Source: an uncultured Anaeromyxobacter sp.
GTDB taxonomy: Bacteria > Myxococcota > Myxococcia > Myxococcales > Anaeromyxobacteraceae
Assembly: GCA_903874275.1 (NCBI GenBank)
Contig: CAIQRS010000237.1
Coordinates: 1 to 59,936, forward strand
Length of the DNA: 59,936 bases
Direction: 5' to 3'
A program made the position numbers and the translations under genes. A model generated the notes under the pieces. That model searched no databases. It worked only from the letters and a program-made list of their open reading frames with translations, and had not been told where the DNA came from. Each line of letters begins with the position of its first letter. Within the stretch, counting starts at the first letter, position 1. Below, piece by piece: positions 1 to 8,635 of this stretch.

Positions 1-86
1 CCCAGGCCGGCCTCCACGACGGCGGAGGCCTCGGCGAAGGCGCCTTCGAGGTCGGCTCGGCGGGAGAGGGCGGAGACCCAGCGCAT
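1..86 (-). CDS. N-terminal fragment, FIST-domain-like protein (runs off left edge)
   Basis: Only the first 28 codons are present. The ATG is at 86-84 and the gene continues beyond position 1. The peptide starts MRWVSALSRR and goes on to an Ala/Glu-rich helix (ADLEGAFAEASAVVEAGL). This opening resembles FIST N-domain sensory proteins, which begin with a short 'RWASALS' strand and then a helix that pairs input sensing with signalling. The resemblance rests on a very short stretch, so the family call is tentative. The 87 bases between it and the next gene stop hold nothing I can recognise. Confidence 0.4.
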   Translation of the reverse strand, partial: MRWVSALSRRADLEGAFAEASAVVEAGL

Positions 87-173
87 GGCCGGGGATCGTT
101 ATCGCCGGCCCCGCCTCTCCGCACGCCGGATGACGCGCCGATCGCGACGGCGTGCGCCGGGGCCGTGCGCGGG

Positions 174-983
174 CTAGACAGGACGGGTGGGCGGCAGCCG
201 GAGATCCTCGAGGGTCTCGGCGAGGGGCACGTCGCGCACCAGCGTGGCGAGCCGCCGGTAGAGCAGGGCGGCCTCGCGTCCGGAGGCCAGGACGGAGGCC
301 TTCTGCGCGGCGCCGCGGATCCCCGGCGGCCAGAGCGCCGGGTCGCCCGGTATTGACTCCAGGTGAATATGGCGCGCCAGGAGCGCCGCCGCGGTCCTCT
401 CGCCGAAGCCCGGCATGCCCGGGATCCCGTCGGCCGCGTCCCCCACCAGCGCCAGGAGGTCGGGGATGCTCTCCGGCCCGACGCCGCGCCGCGCCCGCAG
501 GGCCTCCTCGTCGATCTCGCGCCCGCGGATCCGGTCCACCTGCACCACCCGGCTGCCGGAGATGCACTGGCCCAGGTCCTTGTCGGGCGTGAGGATGCGG
601 ACCTGGTCCACCTGGTCGCGGAAGCGGAAGGCGGCCGTGGCCAGGGCGTCGTCGGCCTCGAACTCCCGCATCGACCAGACCGTCACCCCGAGCGCGCGGA
701 CGGCATCCTCGACGCCGTCGAACTGGGCGAGGAGCTCGGGGGGAACGCCCTCCTCGGTCTTGTAGCCGTCGAAGAGGTCGTTGCGGAAGGAGCGGACGGG
801 GTTGTCGAAGGCCACCGCGACGTGGGTGACCGCCTCGCCCGGGTCGCGGAGGAGCGCGCGCAGCGAGTCCACCAGCCCCAGCGTTGCCTTGACGTCCCGC
901 CCCTCGTCCGAGAGCCGCGCGGGACGCTTCGAGAAGTGGGCCCGGAAGAGCTCGAACGTTCCATCCACGAGGTGCAGGCGCAT
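174..983 (-). CDS. 5'-3' exonuclease / flap-endonuclease domain protein
   Basis: A 269-residue stand-alone protein matching the N-terminal 5'-nuclease domain of DNA polymerase I and T5-type flap endonucleases. These enzymes remove RNA primers and displaced 5' flaps with two metal ions. Acidic metal ligands are visible in order: D7 (LVDGTF), D60 (VAFDN), the E109-A-D-D cluster, D134 and D136 (TPDKDLGQ), and D182/D185 in VGDAADGIPG. The last motif opens the helix-three-turn-helix DNA clamp (GIPGMPGFGERTAAALL). The basic arch RSFRNDLFDGYK follows D60. There is no polymerase domain, so it is an Xni-like or paralogous nuclease. It lies on the same strand just downstream of two WYL regulators, with 15 bases between, which suggests a DNA-repair unit. 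Confidence 0.9.
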   Translation of the reverse strand: MRLHLVDGTFELFRAHFSKRPARLSDEGRDVKATLGLVDSLRALLRDPGEAVTHVAVAFDNPVRSFRNDLFDGYKTEEGVPPELLAQFDGVEDAVRALGVTVWSMREFEADDALATAAFRFRDQVDQVRILTPDKDLGQCISGSRVVQVDRIRGREIDEEALRARRGVGPESIPDLLALVGDAADGIPGMPGFGERTAAALLARHIHLESIPGDPALWPPGIRGAAQKASVLASGREAALLYRRLATLVRDVPLAETLEDLRLPPTRPV

Positions 984-998
984 GGCGCGGCCGCCTCG

Positions 999-1964
999 CT
1001 ACCCGGAGTAGAGGGCGGAGAGCTCCGCGACGCGCGCGCGGAGCAGTTCCCGGACGTCGGGTGGCCCGGCCACCTCGGCCTGCCCGCCGTAGCCGAGCAC
1101 CCAGCCGAGGAGGTAGTTCCCGGGCGCGAGCCGGGCCTTCACGGTCACCGAGCCGTCGGGGTTCTGCGTGGAGCGCTCCGGCCACTGCTCCAGCGCGAGC
1201 GCGCCCCCCTCGCCGGAGAACCGCACCGAGACGTCCCGCTCGCCCCCCGACTGGAAGTAGAGGTGGCGGGCCCGGAACCGGTCGAGCGGGGGCCCCTTGT
1301 GATCCCCGAAGAAGCGCGTGCCCGGGGCGATCGACGCGATCCGATCGAGCCGGTAGAGGTGCTCCTCGCGCTTCACCACGTTCCAGGCGGCCAGGTACCA
1401 GTGGCCGTCCCCGTGGAAGACGGCCCGCGGCTCGAGCGTGCGCCGGGCCACCGTCCCGGAGGCCTCGGCGCGGTAGTCCACCGCGATCTCCAGCCGCCCC
1501 TCGATGGCCCGGGAGAGCGCGTCGGCCCACTCGCCGGGAGGATCGACCGGGTAGTCCATGGCCCGGGCCAGGGCCTCGACGGTCCTGCGGAAGGGCTCCG
1601 GGACGGCCCCCTTGAGCTTCCGCGCGGCGCTGGCCACCGCCTTGCCGGCGTTCTTCTCGAAGGGGCGGATCGCGGCCAGGAGCGCGGCCCCCTCGCGCAG
1701 CGAGAGCGGGGGCGGCGTGGAAAGGTGCAGGGCCCGGTCGGCGAAGACGCGCCCGTCCTCGATGGAGACGAGGAGCACGGTGTCCGGCAGGGAAGGGCCG
1801 AACTCCATCTGGCCCAGCGCGCCGACGATCTGCTCGATCTCCTTCACGCTCCTGGCGCCGGTGACGCGGACGGCCTTCTCGAGCGGGAGCCCCTTCGTTC
1901 CTGCGCGCCAGGCCTCGGGCACGAGGAGCAGCATCTTGCGGACCTGTCCGACCGGGCTCGTCAC
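999..1964 (-). CDS. WYL-domain transcriptional regulator, second of a coupled pair (PafC-like)
   Basis: A 321-residue regulator with an N-terminal winged-helix-like region (MTSPVGQVRKMLLLVP), a middle linker region and a WYL domain. The signature HWYLAAW is literally present, followed by EEHLYRLDRI. A C-terminal WCX-like extension holds the LLGWVLGYG motif. WYL domains bind nucleic-acid or nucleotide ligands and control DNA-damage and phage-defence genes. The start is the GTG at 1964, which overlaps the stop of the upstream WYL gene (GTGA), so the two are translationally coupled. The tandem, dissimilar pair resembles actinobacterial PafB/PafC, which act as a heterodimeric activator of the DNA-damage response. 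That function is inferred here from architecture and from the adjacent exonuclease. Confidence 0.85.
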   Translation of the reverse strand: MTSPVGQVRKMLLLVPEAWRAGTKGLPLEKAVRVTGARSVKEIEQIVGALGQMEFGPSLPDTVLLVSIEDGRVFADRALHLSTPPPLSLREGAALLAAIRPFEKNAGKAVASAARKLKGAVPEPFRRTVEALARAMDYPVDPPGEWADALSRAIEGRLEIAVDYRAEASGTVARRTLEPRAVFHGDGHWYLAAWNVVKREEHLYRLDRIASIAPGTRFFGDHKGPPLDRFRARHLYFQSGGERDVSVRFSGEGGALALEQWPERSTQNPDGSVTVKARLAPGNYLLGWVLGYGGQAEVAGPPDVRELLRARVAELSALYSG

Positions 1965-2983
1965 GGGGCGGGATCCTTCCCCAGCCGCTCCGAGAGGGAA
2001 GCCAGGATGGCGCGCGCCATCGCGCGCCCCTCGGCCGGCTCGAGCAGCTCGGCCTCCGGCCCCCAGGCCAGCGCCTGGCGCACCAGTCCGCGCAGGTTGC
2101 GGACCTCGAGCCGGGCCAGGCGCGCGCCGTCGGGCGCGCGGGTGAGCGTGGCGCGGGGGAGCAGCTTCGGGGCCAGCGTCGAGAGCGAGCCGCGGAAGCG
2201 CACCAGCGCGGTGCGCGGCGCGTGCTCGAAGTACTCCCAGGTCTCCTGGCGCGACCAGGCACGGATGTCGAAGTCGGCCGGGACGGCGAAGTCGGGGCCC
2301 CGGGGCGTGGCCGGGGCGATCGTCATGGACCGGACCCGGTCGAGGTAGAACATCCGCAGGCCGCCACGCAGGTGGCAGTGCCCCACGAAGATCCAGTGGC
2401 CGCGGCGCCAGGCGTACCCGAGGACGTCCACGAGCCGCTCGGTGATCGACCCGTCGGTCTTGCGGTAGGCGAGCGAGAGCCGCTTCCGCCGCTCCACCAC
2501 GTCGGCGAGGAGGGCGAGCCACCTGCCGGGCTCGGCGGGCGGGGTCGCGCCCCAGTCGGCCTCGAGGAGCGCGGCCCGCGGAGGGAGCCCCTTCGCCCCC
2601 ACGGCGAGCTTTCGGAGCGCCGTCTCCAGATCCGCGGCGAGCGGGTGGTCGTCGGTGCGCAGCGCGGCCTGGCCAGCGGTCCAGAGCACCGCCGCCTCGT
2701 CCGGGGAGAACTCCAGCTTCGGAAGCGTGCAGGAGCTCGTGTCGAGGAGGTAGGCGCCCTCCTTGCCCTCGTTCTCCTCGAAGATGAGCGGGATGCCGAG
2801 CCGGTGGAGGTCGTTCTTGTCGCGGGTCCACTTCTTCTCCCGCGCGGCGGGGCTGCCCACGTACTCGCCGGGGAAGGCCTCGTAGATCTCCTCGCGGGTC
2901 ACCGGCGCGTTGCGCGCCACGAGCCAGGTCGCGAGCCCGAGGAGCCGCGCTTCCGCCGCCGATGTCCGCCGCGCCGAGGCCAA
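1961..2983 (-). CDS. WYL-domain transcriptional regulator, first of a coupled pair (PafB-like)
   Basis: About 340 residues. An N-terminal winged helix (EARLLGLATWLVARNAPVTR, then EIYEAFPGEY and a conserved WTRDKNDLHRLGIPL recognition region) precedes a WYL domain. The WYL tripeptide itself is degenerate (HWIFVGHCHLR followed by FYLDRVRSM). No ATG or GTG exists at the 5' end. The TTG at 2983 is the best in-frame start, with an upstream CTG at 3004 as the alternative, and neither has a strong ribosome site. Its stop overlaps the start of the second WYL gene. The winged-helix part matches the WYL regulators that sense DNA damage or second messengers, but the target genes are not evident. Confidence 0.8.
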   Translation of the reverse strand: MASARRTSAAEARLLGLATWLVARNAPVTREEIYEAFPGEYVGSPAAREKKWTRDKNDLHRLGIPLIFEENEGKEGAYLLDTSSCTLPKLEFSPDEAAVLWTAGQAALRTDDHPLAADLETALRKLAVGAKGLPPRAALLEADWGATPPAEPGRWLALLADVVERRKRLSLAYRKTDGSITERLVDVLGYAWRRGHWIFVGHCHLRGGLRMFYLDRVRSMTIAPATPRGPDFAVPADFDIRAWSRQETWEYFEHAPRTALVRFRGSLSTLAPKLLPRATLTRAPDGARLARLEVRNLRGLVRQALAWGPEAELLEPAEGRAMARAILASLSERLGKDPAP

Positions 2984-3045
2984 GAGACGGGGAGTGTAGC
3001 CCAGGGACCTGGGGCCGGCGAGTCCGGTGGGGCCGGTGGTCCGGT

Positions 3046-3729
3046 TCAGCCGACCAGCTCGAGGGAGACCACGCCGACCTGCTCGAGCAGGTCGGTGCCG
3101 ACGATGGCCTGCACCCCGAGGAGCCGCATGGCCATCCAGACCGACACCGGGGGCTCGGCGAAGCCCACGGCGACCCCGCGCCCGCGGAAGAGCGCCGGCA
3201 CGACCCGAAGGGGCACCTGGAAGTCCCCCCCGCCGTGGAAGAAGTCGCGCGCCCACCCGGACACCGGGAAGCCCTCGGTGTGGCGCGTGGCCAGGTAGGA
3301 GATGGGAGCACCCGTGTCGAGGAGGGCCGGGGCGCGGGTGCCCCCGACCACGAGGTCCTCGATCAGGAAGCGGGTCCGCGTGGAGCAGCACGCCGTGCCC
3401 TCCCGCGGCGAGGCCGGGGTGATGCGCACCGTCCGGTACGGGAAGTCGAGAAGGAGCTCGTTGCCCCAGAGCAGGTCGGTGCCGAGGAGGACGTCCAGGT
3501 CGAAGTCCGGGGCGACCCCCGGGAGCTTCCGGATGTGCTCCGCGGCGGTCTCCACGGTGAAGCCCAGGAGGCCGGACGCGATGGGGTGATCGCCGCCGGG
3601 GAGCTGGATGCGATCCCCGCGCCCGAAGCTGGCGGGCGAACCGGTGTCCACCAGGACGCGGCGACCGTCGATGGCTGCGACGACGTGGCCGGCGACGAGG
3701 TCGAACGGAGCGAGGAGAGACGCGGGCAC
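3046..3729 (-). CDS. Double-domain retropepsin-like aspartyl protease
   Basis: A 227-residue protein with two copies of the retropepsin half-site. The first has VDTGSPASF with D28 and LLGTDLLWG at 81-89. The second has LDTGAPISYL with D138 and IVGTDLLEQ at 209-217. In retroviral-type proteases each subunit supplies one D-T/S-G, and pepsins carry two in one chain. Here both DTG motifs and both hydrophobic-GTD flap-side motifs are intact, so the chain could form a complete active site on its own. There is no signal peptide or membrane segment, so it is probably cytoplasmic. The start is the GTG at 3729. The natural substrate is unknown. A non-proteolytic role cannot be excluded. Confidence 0.7.
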   Translation of the reverse strand: MPASLLAPFDLVAGHVVAAIDGRRVLVDTGSPASFGRGDRIQLPGGDHPIASGLLGFTVETAAEHIRKLPGVAPDFDLDVLLGTDLLWGNELLLDFPYRTVRITPASPREGTACCSTRTRFLIEDLVVGGTRAPALLDTGAPISYLATRHTEGFPVSGWARDFFHGGGDFQVPLRVVPALFRGRGVAVGFAEPPVSVWMAMRLLGVQAIVGTDLLEQVGVVSLELVG

Positions 3730-3800
3730 TCATGGAGAAAGACGACCGGGGGCGCCGGATGTGACACCCCGCCGCTGGTGCGTCCGGCTCGAGCGTCGCT

Positions 3801-3983
3801 TCAGGCCGAGGGCTGCTGCGGCACGGCATGGTCGAGCCGGTCGGCCTCGGTGACCCCGGCCGTCCAGGCGTCGGCCTGCACCTTGTGCCAGATGGGAAGC
3901 TGGACCCCGTCGACGGCCACGTACCAGCGCCCGTCCTGCATCCAGATCCGGAGCTCGTGCCCGCCAACCTTGAACGTCGTCAT
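3801..3983 (-). CDS. Small conserved-looking protein of unknown function (60 aa)
   Basis: A 60-residue protein with a compact beta-rich core (TTFKVGGHELRIWMQDGRWYVAVDG, split as strand-turn-strand) and a Trp-rich middle, ending in a short polar tail. Its ATG at 3983 overlaps the stop of the preceding small gene by four bases (ATGA), which supports both reading frames being real and coupled. No signal peptide, metal motif or known domain is apparent. I do not recognise the family. Confidence 0.6.
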   Translation of the reverse strand: MTTFKVGGHELRIWMQDGRWYVAVDGVQLPIWHKVQADAWTAGVTEADRLDHAVPQQPSA

Positions 3984-4171
3984 GGCGTGCTGACCTCCAC
4001 CATGACCCGCCGCCCGAGGTCGTCCACCTGGGCGAGCAGGGCGCGGATCTCCGCGCAGTGTGCGGTCCGGATGCGGGCGGCGCGCATGAGGGCGCCCCGG
4101 ACGTCGGAGAGGCTGGCGTCGAGCGCCATCAGGTGGGTGAGACGCATGTCGATGACCGGCTCGTCGCGCAT
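3980..4171 (-). CDS. Small helical protein of unknown function (63 aa)
   Basis: A 63-residue, mainly helical protein (MRLTHLMALDASLSDVRG and ALMRAARIRTAHCAEIRALL regions). It is translationally coupled by an ATGA overlap to the 60-residue gene after it. A single Cys and no recognisable motif are present. It is divergent from the ATPase gene at 4220, so the 48-base gap must hold both start signals. Function is unknown. Confidence 0.55.
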   Translation of the reverse strand: MRDEPVIDMRLTHLMALDASLSDVRGALMRAARIRTAHCAEIRALLAQVDDLGRRVMVEVSTP

Positions 4172-4219
4172 CGGCGGAGCATACGCCTTCTGCTATGAAA
4201 GGGGTCCCCCGGAGGAAAC

Positions 4220-5125
4220 TTGCCCCTGGATTCAGAGTTGATCGAGCAGATTCGTCGTGTCCTGACCGCAGTCGAGCAGATCCTGCCCCGCCCCGTTCCG
4301 GACACCGACTGGACCGTCCACCACGCCGCGGCCTGGCGGCGGCGTCCGCTGGCCGGCTGGCTCGAGCCGCTCGCCTCCCAGGGCGGGCCCGGTCTCGAGG
4401 ACCTCCTCGGCATCGAGGAGCAGAAGGCGGTGGTGGTGCAGAACGTGCGGCAGTTCCTGGCCGGGCTGCCCGCCAACAACGTGCTGCTCTGGGGGGTGCG
4501 CGGAACCGGGAAGTCGTCGCTGGTCCGGGCGCTGCTCGCCGCGCACGCGCGGGACGGCCTGCGCCTCGTGCAGGTGGACAAGGACGACCTGGTGATGCTG
4601 CACGACATCGTGGACGGCCTGCGCGACCAGCCCTACCGCTTCATCCTGTTCGCGGACGACGTCTCCTTCGAGCCCGGCGAATCGAGCTACAAGGCGCTGA
4701 AGAGCGCCCTCGACGGCTCGGTCTACGCAGTGCCCGAGAACGTGCTCATCCACGTGACCTCCAACCGGCGCCACCTCCTGCCCGAGTTCGAGACCGACAA
4801 CCGCGGCGCGCTCCTCGTGAACGACGAGATCCACCACGGCGAGGCCATCGAGGAGAAGATCTCCCTCTCCGGCCGCTTCGGGCTCTGGGTGGGGTTCCAC
4901 TCCTTCAGCACCGAGCAGTACCTGGCGGTGGTGCGGCAGTGGATCGACCGGTCGTGCGCGGCGCGCGGCACCTCGCTGCCGTGGGACGAGCGGGCCCGCG
5001 CCGCCGCCGTCGCCTGGACCCACAAGAAGGGGGACGCCAGCGGCCGGATCGCCTGGCAGTTCGCCGCCCACTGGGTGGGGAGCGAGCTGCTGGCCGGCGG
5101 TCACTCCATCTCGAAGGCCAGGTAG
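4220..5125 (+). CDS. DUF815-family AAA ATPase
   Basis: A 301-residue P-loop ATPase of the DUF815 group (predicted AAA+ superfamily). Walker A is GVRGTGKS at about 92-99. A Walker-B-like FILFADDVSFE follows at about 140-150, with the family signatures SSYKALKSALDGS, VTSNRRHLLPE and EKISLSGRFGLWVGF. The start is a TTG at 4220, chosen because GGAGGA at 4211-4216 sits directly upstream and the family N-terminus begins here. Members are loosely linked to stress or protein-remodelling roles, but no substrate is established. The 3' end overlaps the convergent htrA-type gene by 25 bases. Confidence 0.85.
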   Translation: MPLDSELIEQIRRVLTAVEQILPRPVPDTDWTVHHAAAWRRRPLAGWLEPLASQGGPGLEDLLGIEEQKAVVVQNVRQFLAGLPANNVLLWGVRGTGKSSLVRALLAAHARDGLRLVQVDKDDLVMLHDIVDGLRDQPYRFILFADDVSFEPGESSYKALKSALDGSVYAVPENVLIHVTSNRRHLLPEFETDNRGALLVNDEIHHGEAIEEKISLSGRFGLWVGFHSFSTEQYLAVVRQWIDRSCAARGTSLPWDERARAAAVAWTHKKGDASGRIAWQFAAHWVGSELLAGGHSISKAR

Positions 5126-6549
5126 GTGAGACGCCCCTGACGTTCGACCTGCAGGACCACCGGGTCGCCGGCCTTCACGGCCAGCACGGCCTGGCGCAGC
5201 CCCTCCACCGACTCGACCGGGTTCCCGTTCATGGCGTGGATGACGTCGCCGGGCTGGAGCCCGGTCCCCCGGGAGCCCCCCTCGGCGGTCCGGGCCGCCA
5301 CCACCACGCCGTAGCCGATGCGCAGCGGCGGGATGATGCCGCGGAGCTTCTCGCTCACGTCCACGCCCAGGATCCCCAGGCGGGGAACGAGCCCCCGGTC
5401 CGGGTTGGCCAGGTCGGCCAGCAGGTCGGTGGGCTGCTTGGCCTCCGGGGCGTTCACGGTAAGTGATATGGGCTGGTCCCCGCGGATCAGGCCGAGGGCC
5501 ACCGGCTCCCCCACCTGGTGGAGGAAGAGGGCCCCGGTCAGCGCCGGAAGGCTGTCCACCGGGAGCCCGTCGAAGGTGTCGATGACGTCGCCGGGGCGGA
5601 CGCCGGCCGCCGCCGCAGCCGAGCCGGGGGAGACGTCGGCGACCACCACGCCCCAGTCGCGCGACAGGCCCAGGCCGGTGGCCAGCGTGGGCGTCACCGC
5701 CTGGGCGGTGATCCCCGCCTCGATCCGGCGCACGTGGCCGTACTTCCGGAGGTTGTCGTAGGCGAACCGGACCATGGGGGCGGGGATGGCGAACCCCAGC
5801 CCCTGGCTGCCTCCCGACTGGCTGACGATGAACGTGTTGATTCCCACCAGCACCCCGTCGGCGTTCACCAGCGGCCCGCCGCTGTTGCCCAGGTTGATGG
5901 GCGCGTCGGTCTGGATGAGGAGCATCGGGGTGGGCAGCGGCGCCAGCACGTCGAGCTGGCGCGCCGAGGAGGAGACGACACCCATGGTGACGGTGCTGGC
6001 GAGCCCCTGCGGGCTGCCGATGGCGAAGACCATCTCGCCCTGCCGGACCTTGGCGGAGGGGTCGATCGCCAGGGTGGGCAGCCCGGTCGCGTCGATGCGG
6101 AGCAGGGCCAGGTCGATGCTGGCCTGGGTCCCCACCACGCGCGCCTCGTAGATCCGCTGGCGCCCCCCCTTGGTCGGGGCCTTCTCCCCGTCCGGGGGCG
6201 CGGGCAGGACCACCTGGATGCGCTGGGCGCCGTGGATGACGTGCTCGTTCGTGAGCACGTATCCGGCCGGGTCCACGATGACGCCCGAGCCGATGGTGCG
6301 CTGCCGCGAGACCACCGGCCCCTCCCCGGCGCCGGCGTCGCCGGCAGGGCCGTAGCCGGTGACCCGGATCTGGACCACCGCGGGCGAGACCCGGGCCACG
6401 AGCCGGGTCACCGCGGCGTTGAGCTCGGCCAGGATCGGCGAGGGGGCGGCTCCCTTCCCGGTCTGGGCCCGGGAGGGACCGGCCAGGGACAGGAGCGCGA
6501 GGGCCACGACGGCGCGGCGGGCGAGAATCGATCGGTCGGGACGATGCAT
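5101..6549 (-). CDS. HtrA/DegP-type periplasmic serine protease with two PDZ domains
   Basis: 482 residues. A signal peptide (ALALLSLAGPSRAQ) precedes a trypsin-like domain with the full triad: H103 in TNEHVIH, D146 in IDLALL and S223 in GNSGGPL. Two PDZ domains follow at roughly 290-370 and 395-482 (GVVVADVSPGSAAAAAG and GVVVAARTAEGG). HtrA proteases degrade or hold misfolded envelope proteins, with PDZ domains reading C-termini. The start is the ATG at 6549, preceded by GGAGG ten bases upstream. The longer frame to 6579 would translate the ribosome site. It is divergent from the MFS gene with only 41 bases between start codons. Confidence 0.92.
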   Translation of the reverse strand: MHRPDRSILARRAVVALALLSLAGPSRAQTGKGAAPSPILAELNAAVTRLVARVSPAVVQIRVTGYGPAGDAGAGEGPVVSRQRTIGSGVIVDPAGYVLTNEHVIHGAQRIQVVLPAPPDGEKAPTKGGRQRIYEARVVGTQASIDLALLRIDATGLPTLAIDPSAKVRQGEMVFAIGSPQGLASTVTMGVVSSSARQLDVLAPLPTPMLLIQTDAPINLGNSGGPLVNADGVLVGINTFIVSQSGGSQGLGFAIPAPMVRFAYDNLRKYGHVRRIEAGITAQAVTPTLATGLGLSRDWGVVVADVSPGSAAAAAGVRPGDVIDTFDGLPVDSLPALTGALFLHQVGEPVALGLIRGDQPISLTVNAPEAKQPTDLLADLANPDRGLVPRLGILGVDVSEKLRGIIPPLRIGYGVVVAARTAEGGSRGTGLQPGDVIHAMNGNPVESVEGLRQAVLAVKAGDPVVLQVERQGRLTYLAFEME

Positions 6550-6590
6550 CGGGGAAATCCTCCGGCACATGCCTAACATGGGGAGGCGCC

Positions 6591-7760
6591 ATGTCCTCCC
6601 CCCGCAAGCTGCTCGGATTCGAGTTCGCGAGCCTCTGCCTGGTCGCCTTCCTGGCCATCGCGAACGGGACGGCCTACTACGACCTCTTCGGCCACCTGGC
6701 GTCGCTGGGCGTGCCGGCGGAGCTGCGCGGCCTCGTCGTCGGCGCCTACCCGCTCGTCGCCATGGTCCTCTACCTCCTGGCGAGCCCGTTCCTCACCGCC
6801 CGCCGGGCGCCCGGGGCCATGCTGGCCGGCATCGCCATCCTGGTCGCTGGGGGAGTCTCCTTCCTCGTCGTCCGGTCGTTCTGGGGGCTCTTCCTCCTGC
6901 GGGCCGCCTGCGGAGCCGGAGGATTCCTCCTCGGCTCCGGGGCCATGGCGCTGCTCGTCACGGTGATCCCTCCCGACCGGAGCGGCGAGGCCTTCGGCAT
7001 CTACTCGGTGGCGATCCTGGCCGCCTACGGCGTGGTCCCGGCTGCGATGGACGCCGCGGTCCCGCGCCTCATGGGCGTGACCCAGGCCTACGCGCTGGCC
7101 GGGCTCGCCCTCCTGCCCGCGGTGGGGCTGGTCTTCGCGCTCCGCCGGCGCATCCGCCCGCCCACGGTGGGCGCGGACGGGGAGCCGCACCTGCCGTCCT
7201 TCAGGGACGTCCGGGAGACCCTCGGGAGCGCCCGCCTCCGGCTGGTTCTCGCGCTCGGCGTCGCCTACTTCGCGAACTGGAGCAGCCTCTACTACCTGTT
7301 CAAGGGGTTCGCGACCGAGCGGGGGCTCGGAAACGTGGGTGCCTTCTTCTCGGTGCTCACCGCGGTGATGATCGGGATCCGGCTGCTGGGCGGGCGCCTC
7401 TTCGACCGCTTCGACAAGGCCCGGCTGGCCGCCTTCTCCTTCGGGATGATCGGGCTGGGCCACCTGGCGCTCGCGACCCTGCCCATCGGGGCGGCGCCGC
7501 TCCTGGGCGCATTCTTCGGGCTCGGACTCGGGGCCGGCTACCCGGCGCTGAACGGGCTCGTCTTCGAGCTGTCCGAGCCGCGCTTCCGGCCGCTCAACGC
7601 CAATCTCATGATGTTCGCCGTGCAGCTCGGGTCGTTCCTGGGGCCCGCGGTGGGCGGAGCGCTGGTGGCGCGCGCCGGATACCCCGGCTACTTCGGGGGC
7701 AGCATCGTTCTCGGCCTGGGATCGGCGGCCGCGGCCTGGACCGTGCGGGCCAGGCGCTAG
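6591..7760 (+). CDS. Major facilitator superfamily transporter
   Basis: A 389-residue polytopic membrane protein with about twelve hydrophobic helices. A central basic loop (ALRRRIRPPTVGADGE) separates the two halves. Typical MFS signatures are the LAGLALL/AYGVVPAAM region and the GGRLFDRFDKARL loop between helices 8 and 9, which is a motif-A-like D-R-F-D/K-A-R-L. It probably exports or imports a small solute by proton coupling. The substrate is not readable from sequence. The 3' end meets the convergent lipoprotein gene, with the two stop codons overlapping. Confidence 0.88.
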   Translation: MSSPRKLLGFEFASLCLVAFLAIANGTAYYDLFGHLASLGVPAELRGLVVGAYPLVAMVLYLLASPFLTARRAPGAMLAGIAILVAGGVSFLVVRSFWGLFLLRAACGAGGFLLGSGAMALLVTVIPPDRSGEAFGIYSVAILAAYGVVPAAMDAAVPRLMGVTQAYALAGLALLPAVGLVFALRRRIRPPTVGADGEPHLPSFRDVRETLGSARLRLVLALGVAYFANWSSLYYLFKGFATERGLGNVGAFFSVLTAVMIGIRLLGGRLFDRFDKARLAAFSFGMIGLGHLALATLPIGAAPLLGAFFGLGLGAGYPALNGLVFELSEPRFRPLNANLMMFAVQLGSFLGPAVGGALVARAGYPGYFGGSIVLGLGSAAAAWTVRARR

Positions 7761-8551
7761 CGGCCGTGGCCGCCCCGGCCACAGGTGAACCGTCCGCGCA
7801 GGTCGGCGCAGGCGACGATGCAGACGGCGGCGCTCCCCGCCGTCGGGGCGACGCAGGTACCCGACACCGCCTCGTGGCGGCGCCCCAGCGTGCACGTCGC
7901 ACCCGCCGCGAGGCCGGCGCAGGCCGCCTCGCCGTGCGGGAGGAGGTCCTTCTGCGGAGCGCAGGCGAGAGGGCCGGTGCTGGCCGGCCCCAGGCTGCAG
8001 ATGCCAGAGGCGGCGCCCATCCCGCCGCGTCCCGGCATGGCGCAGGCGGCGCCGGCGGCGAGGGTGGCGCAGGCGTCGATGGCGCCCTGGGGCGGGACGT
8101 GGACGCGGCCGCAGACGAGGGTCGCTCCGTCACGGGCCGTCAGGCAGAGGCCGTCGCGGGTGTTTCCGAAGGGCTCGGCGACCTGGCAGGTGGCGCCGGC
8201 AGTCTTGCCGGTGCAGGCGTCCACGAGCTCCTGGGGGGGAGCAGGCGGGTTCGGGGCGCACGCCACGCTGGCGCCGTCGATGGTCGTGCGGCAGGTTCCG
8301 GCCACGGCCGGGGCGCCCGACGGCGGGAGGAGCTCGCAGGCGTCGCCGGCGGCCTTGGCCGTGCACGCGGCGATCTGCGCATCAGCCGGCGCGCAGAGGA
8401 GGGTTCCGGAGGCTGCGGTGCTCGCCTCCAGGGCGGTGGAGAGGGCGCTCGCGCCGTCCTGGGTGGAGGAGCCGCCGCAGGCGGTGAGGGCGGTGGCGAC
8501 GGCGAGGATCGATGCCAGGAGGAAGGGATTCCGGACGCGGATGGAGGTCAT
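7757..8551 (-). CDS. Lipoprotein with four cysteine-rich tandem repeats
   Basis: A 264-residue exported protein. The signal peptide ends in lipobox LTAC with the lipidated Cys at 25. The mature part holds four imperfect repeats, each with four regularly spaced cysteines: C63/C72/C87/C98, C113/C122/C136/C147, C161/C170/C185/C197 and C211/C220/C233/C244. Each repeat follows the pattern 'AC-x5-AG-x2-C ... G-x-C ... C'. Such four-Cys units are most simply read as small disulfide-bonded modules on the cell surface. A short Gly/Arg tail (CGRGGHGR) ends the protein. The function is unknown. Similar repeat lipoproteins are common in myxobacteria. Confidence 0.75.
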   Translation of the reverse strand: MTSIRVRNPFLLASILAVATALTACGGSSTQDGASALSTALEASTAASGTLLCAPADAQIAACTAKAAGDACELLPPSGAPAVAGTCRTTIDGASVACAPNPPAPPQELVDACTGKTAGATCQVAEPFGNTRDGLCLTARDGATLVCGRVHVPPQGAIDACATLAAGAACAMPGRGGMGAASGICSLGPASTGPLACAPQKDLLPHGEAACAGLAAGATCTLGRRHEAVSGTCVAPTAGSAAVCIVACADLRGRFTCGRGGHGR

Positions 8552-8635
8552 GGATGCTTCAACACGCGCCGACGAAAAAGGATGCGCTCCTGCACCCGAT
8601 TGGAGCGTGGGGGTCGGGCCGGGTAGGCTAAGGAC

